From Actinomycetes bacterium (GTDB lineage: Bacteria > Actinomycetota > Actinomycetes > Propionibacteriales > Nocardioidaceae), in the NCBI GenBank assembly GCA_023396115.1, contig JAEWXC010000005.1:1-44195 (forward strand): 44,195 nt of DNA, written 5' to 3'. Both the position numbers and the translations under genes were made by a program. Below, in pieces: positions 24,559-32,759 of the stretch (its first letter is position 1; each line of letters begins with the position of its first letter). Below the pieces are notes generated by a model, which was not told the DNA's origin, did no database searches, and was given only the letters and a program-made list of their open reading frames with translations.

Positions 24559-24666
24559 GGCCCGATTCTGTCAGACCCACGGGCCGCTGCGGGCACGTCC
24601 CGGCGACCGCACACCTGACGGGCCTGCGCACGTGTCCCCATTCCGTCGGGTCCGTGGGCTGCGGGG

Positions 24667-24875
24667 GTCTCGGCAGGCTCGACCACCGGTGGCACCGGCC
24701 GCCGCCGAGCGACGCGGGTCTCGGCGGGTTCGACCAAGGGTCGGGGCGGGGTCTCGGCGAGCTCGACCACCGTGCGACACGGGGTCTCGGCGGGCTCGAC
24801 CACCGAGCGGCGGCGGGTCTCGGCGGGCTCGACCACCGGGCGGCGGCGGGTCTCGGCGGGCTCGCCCTCGGGGCC
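24667..24875 (+). repeat. 33-bp tandem array (GTCTCGGCGGGCTCGACC family)
   Basis: The start points 24718, 24751, 24784, 24817 and 24850 give an exact 33-bp period. A further copy sits 51 bp earlier at 24667. The last copy is truncated after CTCG. The array fills most of the 332-bp gap between the Rrf2 gene and the permease gene, and this gap holds no credible ORF. Single copy at 3961. Confidence 0.85.
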
Positions 24876-24890
24876 GAACCCGCCGGCGCG

Positions 24891-25811
24891 TCAGCTGCCG
24901 ACCGGCACCGACGGCTCCGCCACCTGGGGCTCGGCGTTCTCGGCGGCGCGGGAGGCGCGCTCCTGGCGCACCGCCCAGACGATCCCGCTGATCCACAGCA
25001 CCGCCAGCGAGGCGGCCAGCACCGCGACGCCCTGGCCGGGCAGGCCCAGCGCCTCGGCGATGGTGCGCGAGTTGGTGAGCACGATCAGGCCACCGGCGGC
25101 GACGCCGAGGACCCGGGCGGGCAGCTTGCGGACCAGCCAGGCCGCGATCGGCGCGGCGATCACACCACCGATGAGCAGGGCACCGGCGTAGCCCCAGAGG
25201 ATCCCCTGGCTGCCCAGGGCGAGCAGGAAGCCGAGCGAGCCGCCGACCGCGACCACGAACTCGGAGGTGTCGATCGAGCCGACCACCTTGCGCGGCTCGA
25301 GCCGACCCGAGGAGAGCAGCGACGTGGTGCCGACCGGACCCCAGCCGCCGCCACCGATCGCGTCCAGCGCACCACCGAAGAGGCCCATCGGGGCCAGGAA
25401 CTTCGCGGAGGGACGCGTCTTGAACTGCGGCCGCGCGCCGCCCAGGCGCAGGAAGCGCCAGATCACGTAGACGCCGAGGCTGAGCAGGATGCCGGCGACC
25501 CAGGGCTTGGCCATGTCGCCGTCGAGGTTGGCCAGGAAGGTGGCGCCCACGAACGCCCCGACGAAGCCGGGCAGCGCCAGGATCGAGACGGTGCGCCAGT
25601 CGACGTTGCCGAGCTTGTGGTGGCTGAACCCCGAGGCCAGCGAGGTCCCGATCTCGGAGAAGTGCACCGCGGCCGAGGCGGCGGCCGGCGCGACCCCGAC
25701 CGCCAGCAGCAGGGTGGAGGAGGTCACCCCGTAGGCCATGCCGAGCGACCCGTCGATCAGCTGGGCCAGCAGACCCACGAACCCGAGGACGATGAGCTTC
25801 CGCACGTCCAC
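24891..25811 (-). CDS. TauE/SafE-family membrane permease
   Basis: The product is 306 residues with about eight membrane segments in two homologous halves. Family landmarks include IDGSLGMAYG near the start, SAAVHFSEIGTSLASG, and GGALDAIGGGGWGPVGTTSLL in the second half. TauE/SafE proteins move small anionic sulfur or carbon compounds (sulfite, sulfoacetate and similar) across the membrane. The start is the GTG at 25811, preceded by GAAGGTGG; a second GTG at 25805 is possible. The upstream region is AT-rich. The next gene downstream on this strand is the Rrf2 regulator. Confidence 0.85.
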   Translation of the reverse strand: MDVRKLIVLGFVGLLAQLIDGSLGMAYGVTSSTLLLAVGVAPAAASAAVHFSEIGTSLASGFSHHKLGNVDWRTVSILALPGFVGAFVGATFLANLDGDMAKPWVAGILLSLGVYVIWRFLRLGGARPQFKTRPSAKFLAPMGLFGGALDAIGGGGWGPVGTTSLLSSGRLEPRKVVGSIDTSEFVVAVGGSLGFLLALGSQGILWGYAGALLIGGVIAAPIAAWLVRKLPARVLGVAAGGLIVLTNSRTIAEALGLPGQGVAVLAASLAVLWISGIVWAVRQERASRAAENAEPQVAEPSVPVGS

Positions 25812-26159
25812 ACCACCTTCACGTCTAACGTCGATCAAACTTGGATTGTTGGGTAATTTACTCGATATTCGATGATAGGCAAGTCCGTGCTCCCGATCGG
25901 CGAGTCCTCGCACCCGCCAACTCCGCCCGAGGACGCGACCGGGACGCAGTGGCCCACCAGGCATCAGGCCCGGATCCACGCCCCATCCGCACGAGGTGAC
26001 GTGTTCGGCTTGCACGGAGGCACCCGGCGAGGCATCATGGAAGTTACTGGTGAGTAGGCGTGCTCATGGACGCCCTCGCCACCGACGGTCCCCACCGGGC
26101 CGCCGCACCGTACGGACCGGACTGGACCCGGTACCCCGCAACCGGAAAAGGGTGGAGCA
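25812..26159. other. Divergent intergenic region, permease / fadE5
   Basis: This is 348 bp without a credible gene. The first roughly 60 bp (25830-25880) are strikingly AT-rich for this genome and probably hold the permease promoter. The right half contains the 26041-26057 dyad shared with etfD. The fadE5 ribosome-binding region (AAAAGGGTGGAG) is at 26146-26157. Confidence 0.6.
26041..26057 (+). promoter_or_regulatory. Putative operator AAGTTACTGGTGAGTAG upstream of fadE5
   Basis: The site contains the dyad TACT-N4-AGTA at 26045-26056. It matches the site at 12236-12252 upstream of etfD at 14 of 17 positions, with the outer changes preserving pairing. It is 102 bp before the fadE5 start. Confidence 0.5.
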
Positions 26160-28031
26160 GTGAGCCACTACAAGAGCAACCTCCGCGACATCGAGTTCAA
26201 CCTCTTCGAGGTCCTCGAGCGCGACAAGGTCCTCGGCGAGGGCCCCTTCGAGGCCATCGACAGCGAGACCGCCCGCGAGATCCTCGCCGAGGTGGACCGC
26301 CTCTCCCGCGAGGACCTGGCCGCCTCCTACGTGGACAGCGACCGCAACCCCCCGGTCTTCGACCCCGCCACCAACTCCGCGCCGATCGGCGAGTCGTTCT
26401 CCAAGTCCTACAAGGCCTGGATGGACGCCGAGTACTGGCGCCTGCAGATCTCCGAGGAGCTCGGCGGCACCCCCGGCCCGAACTCACTGGTCTGGGCCCT
26501 GGGTGAGCTGGTGCTCGGCGCCAACGCCCCCATCTGGATGTACGCTGCCGGTCCCGCCTTCGCCGGCGTGCTGCACCGCAACGGCACCGACCGCGACAAG
26601 CGCGTCGCCCAGCACATGGTGGACCGCCAGTGGGGCTGCACCATGGTGCTGACCGAGCCCGACGCCGGTTCCGACGTGGGCGCCGGCCGCGCCAAGGCCA
26701 CCCTCAACGAGGACGGCTCCTGGAACATCACCGGCGTCAAGCGCTTCATCACCTCGGCCACCAACGACATGGTCGAGAACGTGATGCACCTGGTCCTGGC
26801 CCGCCCGGTCGGCATCGAGGGCGTCGGTGGCCCCGGCACCAAGGGCCTGAGCATGTTCTGGGTCCCCGAGCACCACTTCGACCCCGAGACCGGCGAGCTG
26901 ACCGGCCAGCGCAACGGTGCCTACGTCACCAACGTCGAGCACAAGATGGGCATCAAGGTCTCCAACACCTGCGAGGTCACCTTCGGTGACTCCTCGGTCG
27001 GTGGCGGCGAGGCGGCCCAGGGCTGGCTCGTGGGCGAGGTCCACGACGGCATCGCGCAGATGTTCCAGGTCATCGAGAACGCCCGGATGATGGTCGGCAC
27101 CAAGGCCATCGCCACCCTGTCGACCGGCTACCTCAACGCGCTGGAGTTCGCCAAGGAGCGCGTCCAGGGCGCCGACCTGACCCAGTCCTCGGACAAGACC
27201 GCGCCTCGCGTCACCATCACCCACCACCCCGACGTGCGCCGCTCGCTGATGACCCAGAAGTCGTTCGCCGAGGCGATGCGCGCCCTGGTGCTGTACACCG
27301 CGTCGTGGCAGGACCGCGTCGCGATCGCCGAGCACGCCGGCGAGGCCGACGAGCTGGCCGTGGCCGTGAACGACCTGCTGCTGCCGATCGTCAAGGGCTA
27401 CGGCTCGGAGCGTTCGTGGGTGCTGCTGGGCACCGAGTCGCTGCAGACCCTGGGGGGCTCCGGCTTCCTGCAGGAGTACCCGATCGAGCAGTACGTCCGG
27501 GACGCGAAGATCGACACCCTCTACGAGGGCACCACCGCCATCCAGGGCCAGGACTTCTTCTTCCGCAAGATCGTCAAGGACCAGGCCCGGGCGCTGGGTC
27601 ACGTCGCCGGCGAGATCGAGGCGTTCCTCTCCTCCGACACCGGCAACCTGTCCGCCGAGCGTGCGCTCCTGGCGCAGGCCCTGGCCGACGGCAACGCGAT
27701 GGTCACCCACCTGGTCACCACCCTGATGAGCGCCGACGAGTCGGCCGAGGGCGGCGACATCCGCAACATCTACAAGGTCGGGCTGAACACCAGCCGCCTG
27801 CTGATGATGCTGGGTGACCTGGTCTGCGCCTGGCTGCTGCTGCGCGGCGCCGAGGTGGCCACCGAGAAGCTGGCCGGCGAGGTCTCGGCCGCCGACAAGG
27901 CGTTCTACACCGGCAAGGTCGCCGCGGCGCAGTTCTTCGCCCGCGAGGTGCTGCCGCACCTGAGCACCGAGCTGAAGATCGCCCAAGGCACCGACCTGTC
28001 CCTGATGGACCTGGACGAGGCCGCGTTCTGA
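26160..28031 (+). CDS. fadE5: Acyl-CoA dehydrogenase, FadE5 type
   Basis: The product is 623 residues. It begins MSHYKSNLRD and contains TMVLTEPDAGSDVGA, the VEHKMGIKVS block, a conserved IENARMMVGTKAIATLSTGYLNAL stretch, TITHHPDVRRSLMTQK, LQTLGGSGFLQEYPIEQYVRDAKID and the catalytic-region YEGTTAIQGQDFFFRK, ending LDEAAF. From memory this runs nearly co-linear with M. tuberculosis FadE5 (about 611 residues). It oxidises acyl-CoA to trans-2-enoyl-CoA with FAD, passing electrons to ETF and then to an EtfD-type protein such as the one at 12343. The start is the GTG at 26160. A strong hairpin follows the stop. Confidence 0.93.
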   Translation: MSHYKSNLRDIEFNLFEVLERDKVLGEGPFEAIDSETAREILAEVDRLSREDLAASYVDSDRNPPVFDPATNSAPIGESFSKSYKAWMDAEYWRLQISEELGGTPGPNSLVWALGELVLGANAPIWMYAAGPAFAGVLHRNGTDRDKRVAQHMVDRQWGCTMVLTEPDAGSDVGAGRAKATLNEDGSWNITGVKRFITSATNDMVENVMHLVLARPVGIEGVGGPGTKGLSMFWVPEHHFDPETGELTGQRNGAYVTNVEHKMGIKVSNTCEVTFGDSSVGGGEAAQGWLVGEVHDGIAQMFQVIENARMMVGTKAIATLSTGYLNALEFAKERVQGADLTQSSDKTAPRVTITHHPDVRRSLMTQKSFAEAMRALVLYTASWQDRVAIAEHAGEADELAVAVNDLLLPIVKGYGSERSWVLLGTESLQTLGGSGFLQEYPIEQYVRDAKIDTLYEGTTAIQGQDFFFRKIVKDQARALGHVAGEIEAFLSSDTGNLSAERALLAQALADGNAMVTHLVTTLMSADESAEGGDIRNIYKVGLNTSRLLMMLGDLVCAWLLLRGAEVATEKLAGEVSAADKAFYTGKVAAAQFFAREVLPHLSTELKIAQGTDLSLMDLDEAAF

Positions 28032-28094
28032 GCCTCTTCTGAGGCACCCTGCCGGCGGTGACCCGGGACAGGGCCGGACAGGACAAGTCACGAC

Positions 28095-28126
28095 AAGGGC
28101 CGCCCCGCTGCTGCGGGGCGGCCCTT
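28095..28126. terminator. Hairpin terminator after fadE5
   Basis: A perfect 13-bp stem (28095-28107 with 28114-28126) has a 6-base loop. It lies between fadE5 and the convergent small gene and can serve both strands. Confidence 0.85.
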
Positions 28127-28148
28127 CGTCGTCGTCAGGCGGCGGAGA

Positions 28149-28373
28149 TCAGATCTCGCGGCGACCGTCGACGTGACGCTCCTCGACGTGGCGGGTCTCG
28201 CCACGCTGCTTGTTCATCACCAGGGCCAGCACGATCGCGAGCACGCCCGCGGCCAGCAGGATCCAGCCCAGAGTGGCGGTGTCGACGTGCTCGTCCAACC
28301 CGGGGATGGACACCACGTCCAGACCGAAGATCAGACCCAGCACGACCAGCACGATTCCCAGTCCCACACCCAT
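28149..28373 (-). CDS. Small two-helix membrane protein (DUF6458-like)
   Basis: The product is 74 residues with two membrane helices (about 3-21 and 33-53) separated by DVVSIPGLDEHVDTATLGW, and a charged tail ending HVEERHVDGRREI. This matches the small actinobacterial DUF6458 family, whose function is unknown. AGGAGGA lies 8 bp upstream of the ATG. Confidence 0.8.
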   Translation of the reverse strand: MGVGLGIVLVVLGLIFGLDVVSIPGLDEHVDTATLGWILLAAGVLAIVLALVMNKQRGETRHVEERHVDGRREI

Positions 28374-28494
28374 GCGACATTCCTCCTCAGGTCACCCGGC
28401 GCCCGGACGCGCCCGTGCCGTCCGACTGTAGGCACCCGTCGTCCGGTTGGCGAGTACACCACCCGGGACGCGCCGGGGCGGCTAGGTTCAGCCC

Positions 28495-29091
28495 GTGCTG
28501 TCGAGTGCAGGTGCCGGCCTGGTGACCGGGCTGTCGCTGATCGTGGCGATCGGCGCCCAGAACGCCTTCGTCCTGCGCCAGGGGCTGACCCGTCGGCACG
28601 TTCCGGGGGTCGTGGCGGTCTGTGCGATCAGCGACGCCGTGCTGATCGTGGCCGGTGTGGCGGGCGTCGGCGCCCTGGTCGAGCGGTCCGGGTGGTGGGT
28701 GGAGGTGGTGCGCTGGGGCGGGGTGGCGTTCCTGGTCGGCTACGGGCTGCGCTCGTTCCTCGCCGCCCGGCACCCGCAGGCGCTGGACACCGACGCCCCT
28801 GCGCCGGGGCGGACCGGGGTGCTGCTCACCGCTGTCGCGCTGACCTGGCTCAACCCGCACGTCTACGTCGACACGGTGCTGCTCCTCGGCTCGATCGGCG
28901 CCAGCCACGGCGCGGACCGGTGGTGGTTCGCCGCCGGCGCCGTGCTGGCCAGCGTGCTCTGGTTCAGCGGGCTCGGCTTCGGGGCCCGGTTCGCGCACCG
29001 GTGGCTGACCCGGCCCCGCTCCTGGCAGGTCCTCGACGTGGTGGTCGGCGTGACCATGTGGGCCATCGCCCTGGGGTTGGTCGTCGGCTGA
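28495..29091 (+). CDS. LysE/ArgO-family amino-acid exporter
   Basis: The product is 198 residues with six membrane segments and the family signature GAQNAFVLRQGLTRRH near the start and TWLNPHVYVDTVLLLGSIGA in the middle. LysE/ArgO proteins export basic amino acids such as lysine and arginine. TAGGTT (28483-28488) ends 6 bp before the GTG, so the transcript is probably leaderless. No LysG-type regulator is adjacent. Confidence 0.9.
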   Translation: MLSSAGAGLVTGLSLIVAIGAQNAFVLRQGLTRRHVPGVVAVCAISDAVLIVAGVAGVGALVERSGWWVEVVRWGGVAFLVGYGLRSFLAARHPQALDTDAPAPGRTGVLLTAVALTWLNPHVYVDTVLLLGSIGASHGADRWWFAAGAVLASVLWFSGLGFGARFAHRWLTRPRSWQVLDVVVGVTMWAIALGLVVG

Positions 29092-29122
29092 TCGGCGCCC
29101 CGGGTGACGCTAGCCTCGGGGC

Positions 29123-29932
29123 ATGAGCACACCCCACCCCGAACTGGTAAGCCTCGTCGAGGTGTGGCGCGAGGCCCTCTCGGACCTGACCGACCTCTTC
29201 GCGCAGGTCCCCGACGACGCCTGGCACACCCCCACCGACCTGCCCGGGTGGGACGTGCACGACGTGCTGGCGCACGTGGCCCACCTGGAGCACCTGCTCG
29301 CCGGTGGCGCCCACGACGACGTCGAGGTCGTCGACGCCCCGCACGCGGTCGGGATGATGGGCCAGTTCACCGAGCAGGGCGTGATCGCCCGCCGGGACCG
29401 TTCGCCGGCCGACCTGCTGGCCGAGCTCGACCGCGACGCCCGCACCCGGTACGACGAGCTGCGGGCCGCCCCGCCGACGGACCCCGACGCCCCCGCACCG
29501 GGCCTGTTCGGGGCGATCGGCTGGAGCACCCGCACCCTGCTGCGCAACCGCCCGCTGGACGTGTGGATCCACGAGCAGGACGTGCGCCGCGCCCTGGGCC
29601 TGCCCGGGGGCACCGGCTCCGCGGCTGCCGCGCACACGGTCGACTACCTGCTGGAGTCCTTCGGCTTCGTGGTCGGCAAGAAGGTCGGGGCCCCGGCCGG
29701 CCAGCCCGTCCGGATCACCGTTGCCGGGCACGCCCCGGTCACCGTCGCCGTCGGCGACGACGGTCGGGCCCACCCCAGCACCGACGAGCCAGTGGCCGGG
29801 CTGGAGATGGACCGCGCCACCTTCGCGGTGGCCGCGGGCGGACGCGGCAGCGACGTCGCCGACGCGGTCACGATCACCGGCGACACCGCCCTGGGTGCCC
29901 GGGTGCTGACCGCGATGGGCGTGACCCCGTGA
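29123..29932 (+). CDS. DinB/mycothiol-dependent maleylpyruvate isomerase-like protein
   Basis: The product is 269 residues. The N-terminal four-helix bundle (LPGWDVHDVLAHVAHLEHLLAG) carries a His pair typical of the TIGR03083/MDMPI metal-binding fold, with a further His in DVWIHEQDVRRALG. The C-terminal part (VRITVAGHAPVTVAV...) resembles the SCP2-like domain seen in this group. Family members act in mycothiol-dependent chemistry, but most are uncharacterised. TAGCCT ends 6 bp before the ATG (leaderless type). The stop overlaps the SDR gene by 4 bp. Confidence 0.8.
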   Translation: MSTPHPELVSLVEVWREALSDLTDLFAQVPDDAWHTPTDLPGWDVHDVLAHVAHLEHLLAGGAHDDVEVVDAPHAVGMMGQFTEQGVIARRDRSPADLLAELDRDARTRYDELRAAPPTDPDAPAPGLFGAIGWSTRTLLRNRPLDVWIHEQDVRRALGLPGGTGSAAAAHTVDYLLESFGFVVGKKVGAPAGQPVRITVAGHAPVTVAVGDDGRAHPSTDEPVAGLEMDRATFAVAAGGRGSDVADAVTITGDTALGARVLTAMGVTP

Positions 29933-30879
29933 GCCGGTCGACCTGGTCCCCCGACGAGATCGCCGACCAGTCCGGTCGCACGTTCCTGGTCACCGGGCCC
30001 ACCCACGGCGGGCTCGGCCACCACACCGCCCTGGAACTGGCGCGGCACGGCGGCCGGGTGATCCTGGCCGGCCGCAACCCGTCCCGCTCGGCCGAGACCG
30101 CCGCCGCGATCCGGGCCGAGGTGCCCGGCGCCGACCTGGTCGAGGTGGGACTGGACCTGGCGTCGCTGGACTCGGTGCGCCAGGCCGCCGAGGAGGTGCG
30201 CGCGCTCGGCCCGCTGCACGTGCTGGTCAACAACGCCGGGGTGATGGCGCCTCCCTACGGACGCACCATCGACGGCTTCGAGACCCAGATGGCCACCAAC
30301 CACTTCGGCCCGTTCCTGCTGACCGGGCTGCTGCTCGACCACCTCGTCGACTCCGCCGCGGGCGCCGCGCACGGCCGGGCCCGGGTCACCACCGTCTCCT
30401 CGCAGCTGCACCGCTGGGCCCGCAGCGCCCCACTGGGCGACCCGCGGGTGCAGCACGGCCGCTACGACGCCTACCAGTGCTACGGGCAGTCCAAGCTCGC
30501 CAACCTGCTGTTCACCTTCGAGCTGGAGCGGCGGCTCGCGGCACGGGGCCTCCCGGTCGACGCCACCGCCGCGCACCCGGGGTTCGCCGGGACGCACCTG
30601 GCCGCCCACGGCCGCTACGGCCGGTCCTCGGGTGGCCGGGCGAGCATCCTCGACGCCGCGATCCGGGCCATCTCCCAACCGGCCCACCGCGGGGCCTGGC
30701 CGACCCTGATGGCCGCGCTGGACGACCTGCCCTCGGGCAGCTACGTCGGACCGGAGTCGCTGCAGCAGATGCGCGGGCGCCCCACGCTGGTCGAACCACG
30801 GCGTCTGGCCCGGGACGAGACCGTGCAGCGCCGCCTGTGGGAGCTCTCCGAGGAGGCTGTGGGGCTCAGCTGGCCCTGA
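29929..30879 (+). CDS. Short-chain dehydrogenase/reductase
   Basis: The product is 316 residues from GTG 29929, coupled to the previous gene (GTGA). The Rossmann nucleotide-binding loop is TGPTHGGLG (22-30). NNAG, a catalytic Ser in VTTVSSQLH and the YGQSK (YxxxK) motif follow. It resembles the WWOX/retinol dehydrogenase-like branch (VNNAGVMAPPYGRTIDGFETQMATNHFGPFLLT). It should oxidise or reduce an alcohol/ketone with NAD(P). Pairing with a mycothiol-type isomerase suggests a shared pathway, which is not identified. Confidence 0.9.
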   Translation: MSRSTWSPDEIADQSGRTFLVTGPTHGGLGHHTALELARHGGRVILAGRNPSRSAETAAAIRAEVPGADLVEVGLDLASLDSVRQAAEEVRALGPLHVLVNNAGVMAPPYGRTIDGFETQMATNHFGPFLLTGLLLDHLVDSAAGAAHGRARVTTVSSQLHRWARSAPLGDPRVQHGRYDAYQCYGQSKLANLLFTFELERRLAARGLPVDATAAHPGFAGTHLAAHGRYGRSSGGRASILDAAIRAISQPAHRGAWPTLMAALDDLPSGSYVGPESLQQMRGRPTLVEPRRLARDETVQRRLWELSEEAVGLSWP

Positions 30880-30898
30880 GCCCCCACCCGGACACACG

Positions 30899-30934
30899 CG
30901 GTTCGAGGCTCGCCCCGCTCGCACCTCACCGAAC
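30899..30934 (-). repeat. Inverted single copy of the 47-bp repeat family
   Basis: The sequence matches the reverse complement of the units at 12068-12208 with about three differences over 32 bases (core TTCGAGGCTCGC...CACCTCACCG). It lies between the convergent SDR and propeller genes, 20 bp after the SDR stop. Confidence 0.75.
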
Positions 30935-30959
30935 GACCCGAACGCGGGCGGCGGAGTCG

Positions 30960-32570
30960 TCAGTTCGACGAGCGCTCGCGGTCCTTGACCCGGATCATGC
31001 CGGTCATCGTGGCGACGTAGGCGGCGCCATCGGGTCCCAGGGTGATCGCGGCGTAGTGGTTGTTGCTCATCGCGCCGGTGCCGGTGCGCACCGCGAACCG
31101 GGTGGCGCCGGTGCGGGCGTCGATCGCGGTGAGGTACCAGGCGCTGACCCCCCAGGCGTTGGGCCGCTTGGCGTAGACGTAGACCAGGCCGTTGGCCAGG
31201 GAGCCCTTCGGGACCGAGGTCGGGGCGACCACGTCGCTGGTCCAGGCGACCTTGCACTCGGTGCCGTCCAGGTCGACGCGGGCCACACCCGGAGTCGTGG
31301 AGCGGCCGAACAGGGTCGTCAGCGGGCTCTGGTAGCCGTAGTTGTTCTCCACCACGACCGCGTCGCCCAGGGAGACCAGCGAGTTGTCGGTGGACCCGGC
31401 GTCGTCGCCGAAGACCGGCGTCTTGCAGACCTCAGTACCCCTCGCCCTGTCGTAGAAGACCACGTTCATCCGCGGCTCGGAGTTGTCGGTGATCGCCACG
31501 ATCCCGTCGTCCATCAGGGTCGGCGTGGTGCCCGAGCCCTGGGAGAGCTGGCCGGGCTTGCGGCGGGTGCCCCGGTCGTAGACCTTGCGCCAGGCCGTCT
31601 CGACCGAGCCGTCGACCCCGGCCTGGAAGCGGTAGAAGGCCTTGTCGGAGACGACGTAGACGCCGCCGTCCTCGTCGACGGCGAACGAGTTCGCGATCGG
31701 CTCACCCAGGTCGGTGGAGACCACCTCGCCGGACTCGGGCGCCACGTAGCCGACCACCCCGGCGCGGGACTCGAACCAGATCCGGCCGTCCCAGTCGGGC
31801 ATCAGCGCGATCAGGCAGTCGTCGGTGGGGATCGCGGAGTTGAGGTCCCACGACTCGTCGATGACCAGGTCGGCGTCGCCCTCTCCGTTGCGGGTGGTGA
31901 CGGCGATGATCTTGCGGTCGGTGGTGGCGGTGACGGCGCGGTCCTCGTGGTCGAGGTAGAAGTACGAGCCGCCGCACAGCATCGTGGAGGAGTCCATGAC
32001 GTTGCCGCTGGTGCGGTTCGGCAGGTCCATCGTGGCGAGCTTGGTCATCGTCTCCGGGTCGAGCACGTGCAGCGTCGGGCCCTTCGCGTCGCCGCAGAGC
32101 ACCACCATCCGGTCGTGGGAGTCGAAGGCCGTGGTCGCGCACTCCTCGATGCCGTACCAGAACGTGTCGACCTCGGGGCTCTCGCCGAGCGGCCCGTCCC
32201 AGGTGTAGGCGTCGGTGGCCCAGGCGTCGTTGTGCATCGAGTTGCGCCCGTTGGGGGCCATGAACGGGTGCTGCGGCGGGGTCTGCACGTTGATCGGCTG
32301 CTTGGCGGCCGGGCGGCCCTCGTACCCGGGGGTGACCAGGAAGCCGCCGCTCTGCGGGATCGGCAGTTTGCCGTCGGGCAGCACCACCGCGACACCGGCC
32401 AGGATCCCGATGATCGCGACGGTGATCCCGGCGACCTTCCACGACCAGCGCGGCTTGCGGACCCGGCGGCGCACCGGCGGCACCAGCAGCACCGCCACCA
32501 CGATCGGCAGCGCCCAGGGGCCGATGGCTCCCCAGAGGAGGACCAGGACGAGGAGAACCCACCACCACAT
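30960..32570 (-). CDS. Membrane-anchored beta-propeller (PQQ/YncE-like) protein
   Basis: The product is 536 residues. Two hydrophobic segments at the N-terminus (about 1-33 and 46-64) flank a basic loop. The rest is outside and built of repeated beta-propeller-like blades (HVLDPETMTKLATMDL, GYVAPESGEVVSTDLGEPIANSFAVDEDGGVYVVSD, TAIDARTGATRFAVRTG). A few Cys are spaced for disulfides. TAGCCT (complement of 32578-32583) ends 7 bp before the ATG, a leaderless arrangement. The 189-bp gap upstream (32571-32759) shows nothing else of note. Probably a cell-envelope sensor or binding protein; function unknown. Confidence 0.75.
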   Translation of the reverse strand: MWWWVLLVLVLLWGAIGPWALPIVVAVLLVPPVRRRVRKPRWSWKVAGITVAIIGILAGVAVVLPDGKLPIPQSGGFLVTPGYEGRPAAKQPINVQTPPQHPFMAPNGRNSMHNDAWATDAYTWDGPLGESPEVDTFWYGIEECATTAFDSHDRMVVLCGDAKGPTLHVLDPETMTKLATMDLPNRTSGNVMDSSTMLCGGSYFYLDHEDRAVTATTDRKIIAVTTRNGEGDADLVIDESWDLNSAIPTDDCLIALMPDWDGRIWFESRAGVVGYVAPESGEVVSTDLGEPIANSFAVDEDGGVYVVSDKAFYRFQAGVDGSVETAWRKVYDRGTRRKPGQLSQGSGTTPTLMDDGIVAITDNSEPRMNVVFYDRARGTEVCKTPVFGDDAGSTDNSLVSLGDAVVVENNYGYQSPLTTLFGRSTTPGVARVDLDGTECKVAWTSDVVAPTSVPKGSLANGLVYVYAKRPNAWGVSAWYLTAIDARTGATRFAVRTGTGAMSNNHYAAITLGPDGAAYVATMTGMIRVKDRERSSN

Positions 32571-32759
32571 GGAGCACAGGCTAGAGGTTCGGCGGCCCGG
32601 CCCACCGGGGAACCGCGACCCCACAACGAGAACTTGTTCCACTTTCCCGACGCCCGTCGAGCCCGGTGCCGCCGACACGGCGGTGCCGCTGCGGCGGTCA
32701 CGGGAGACACCCCACAGCGGCACCAGTACGTGGACCCGGCTCGATGTCCCGGCGGGTGC

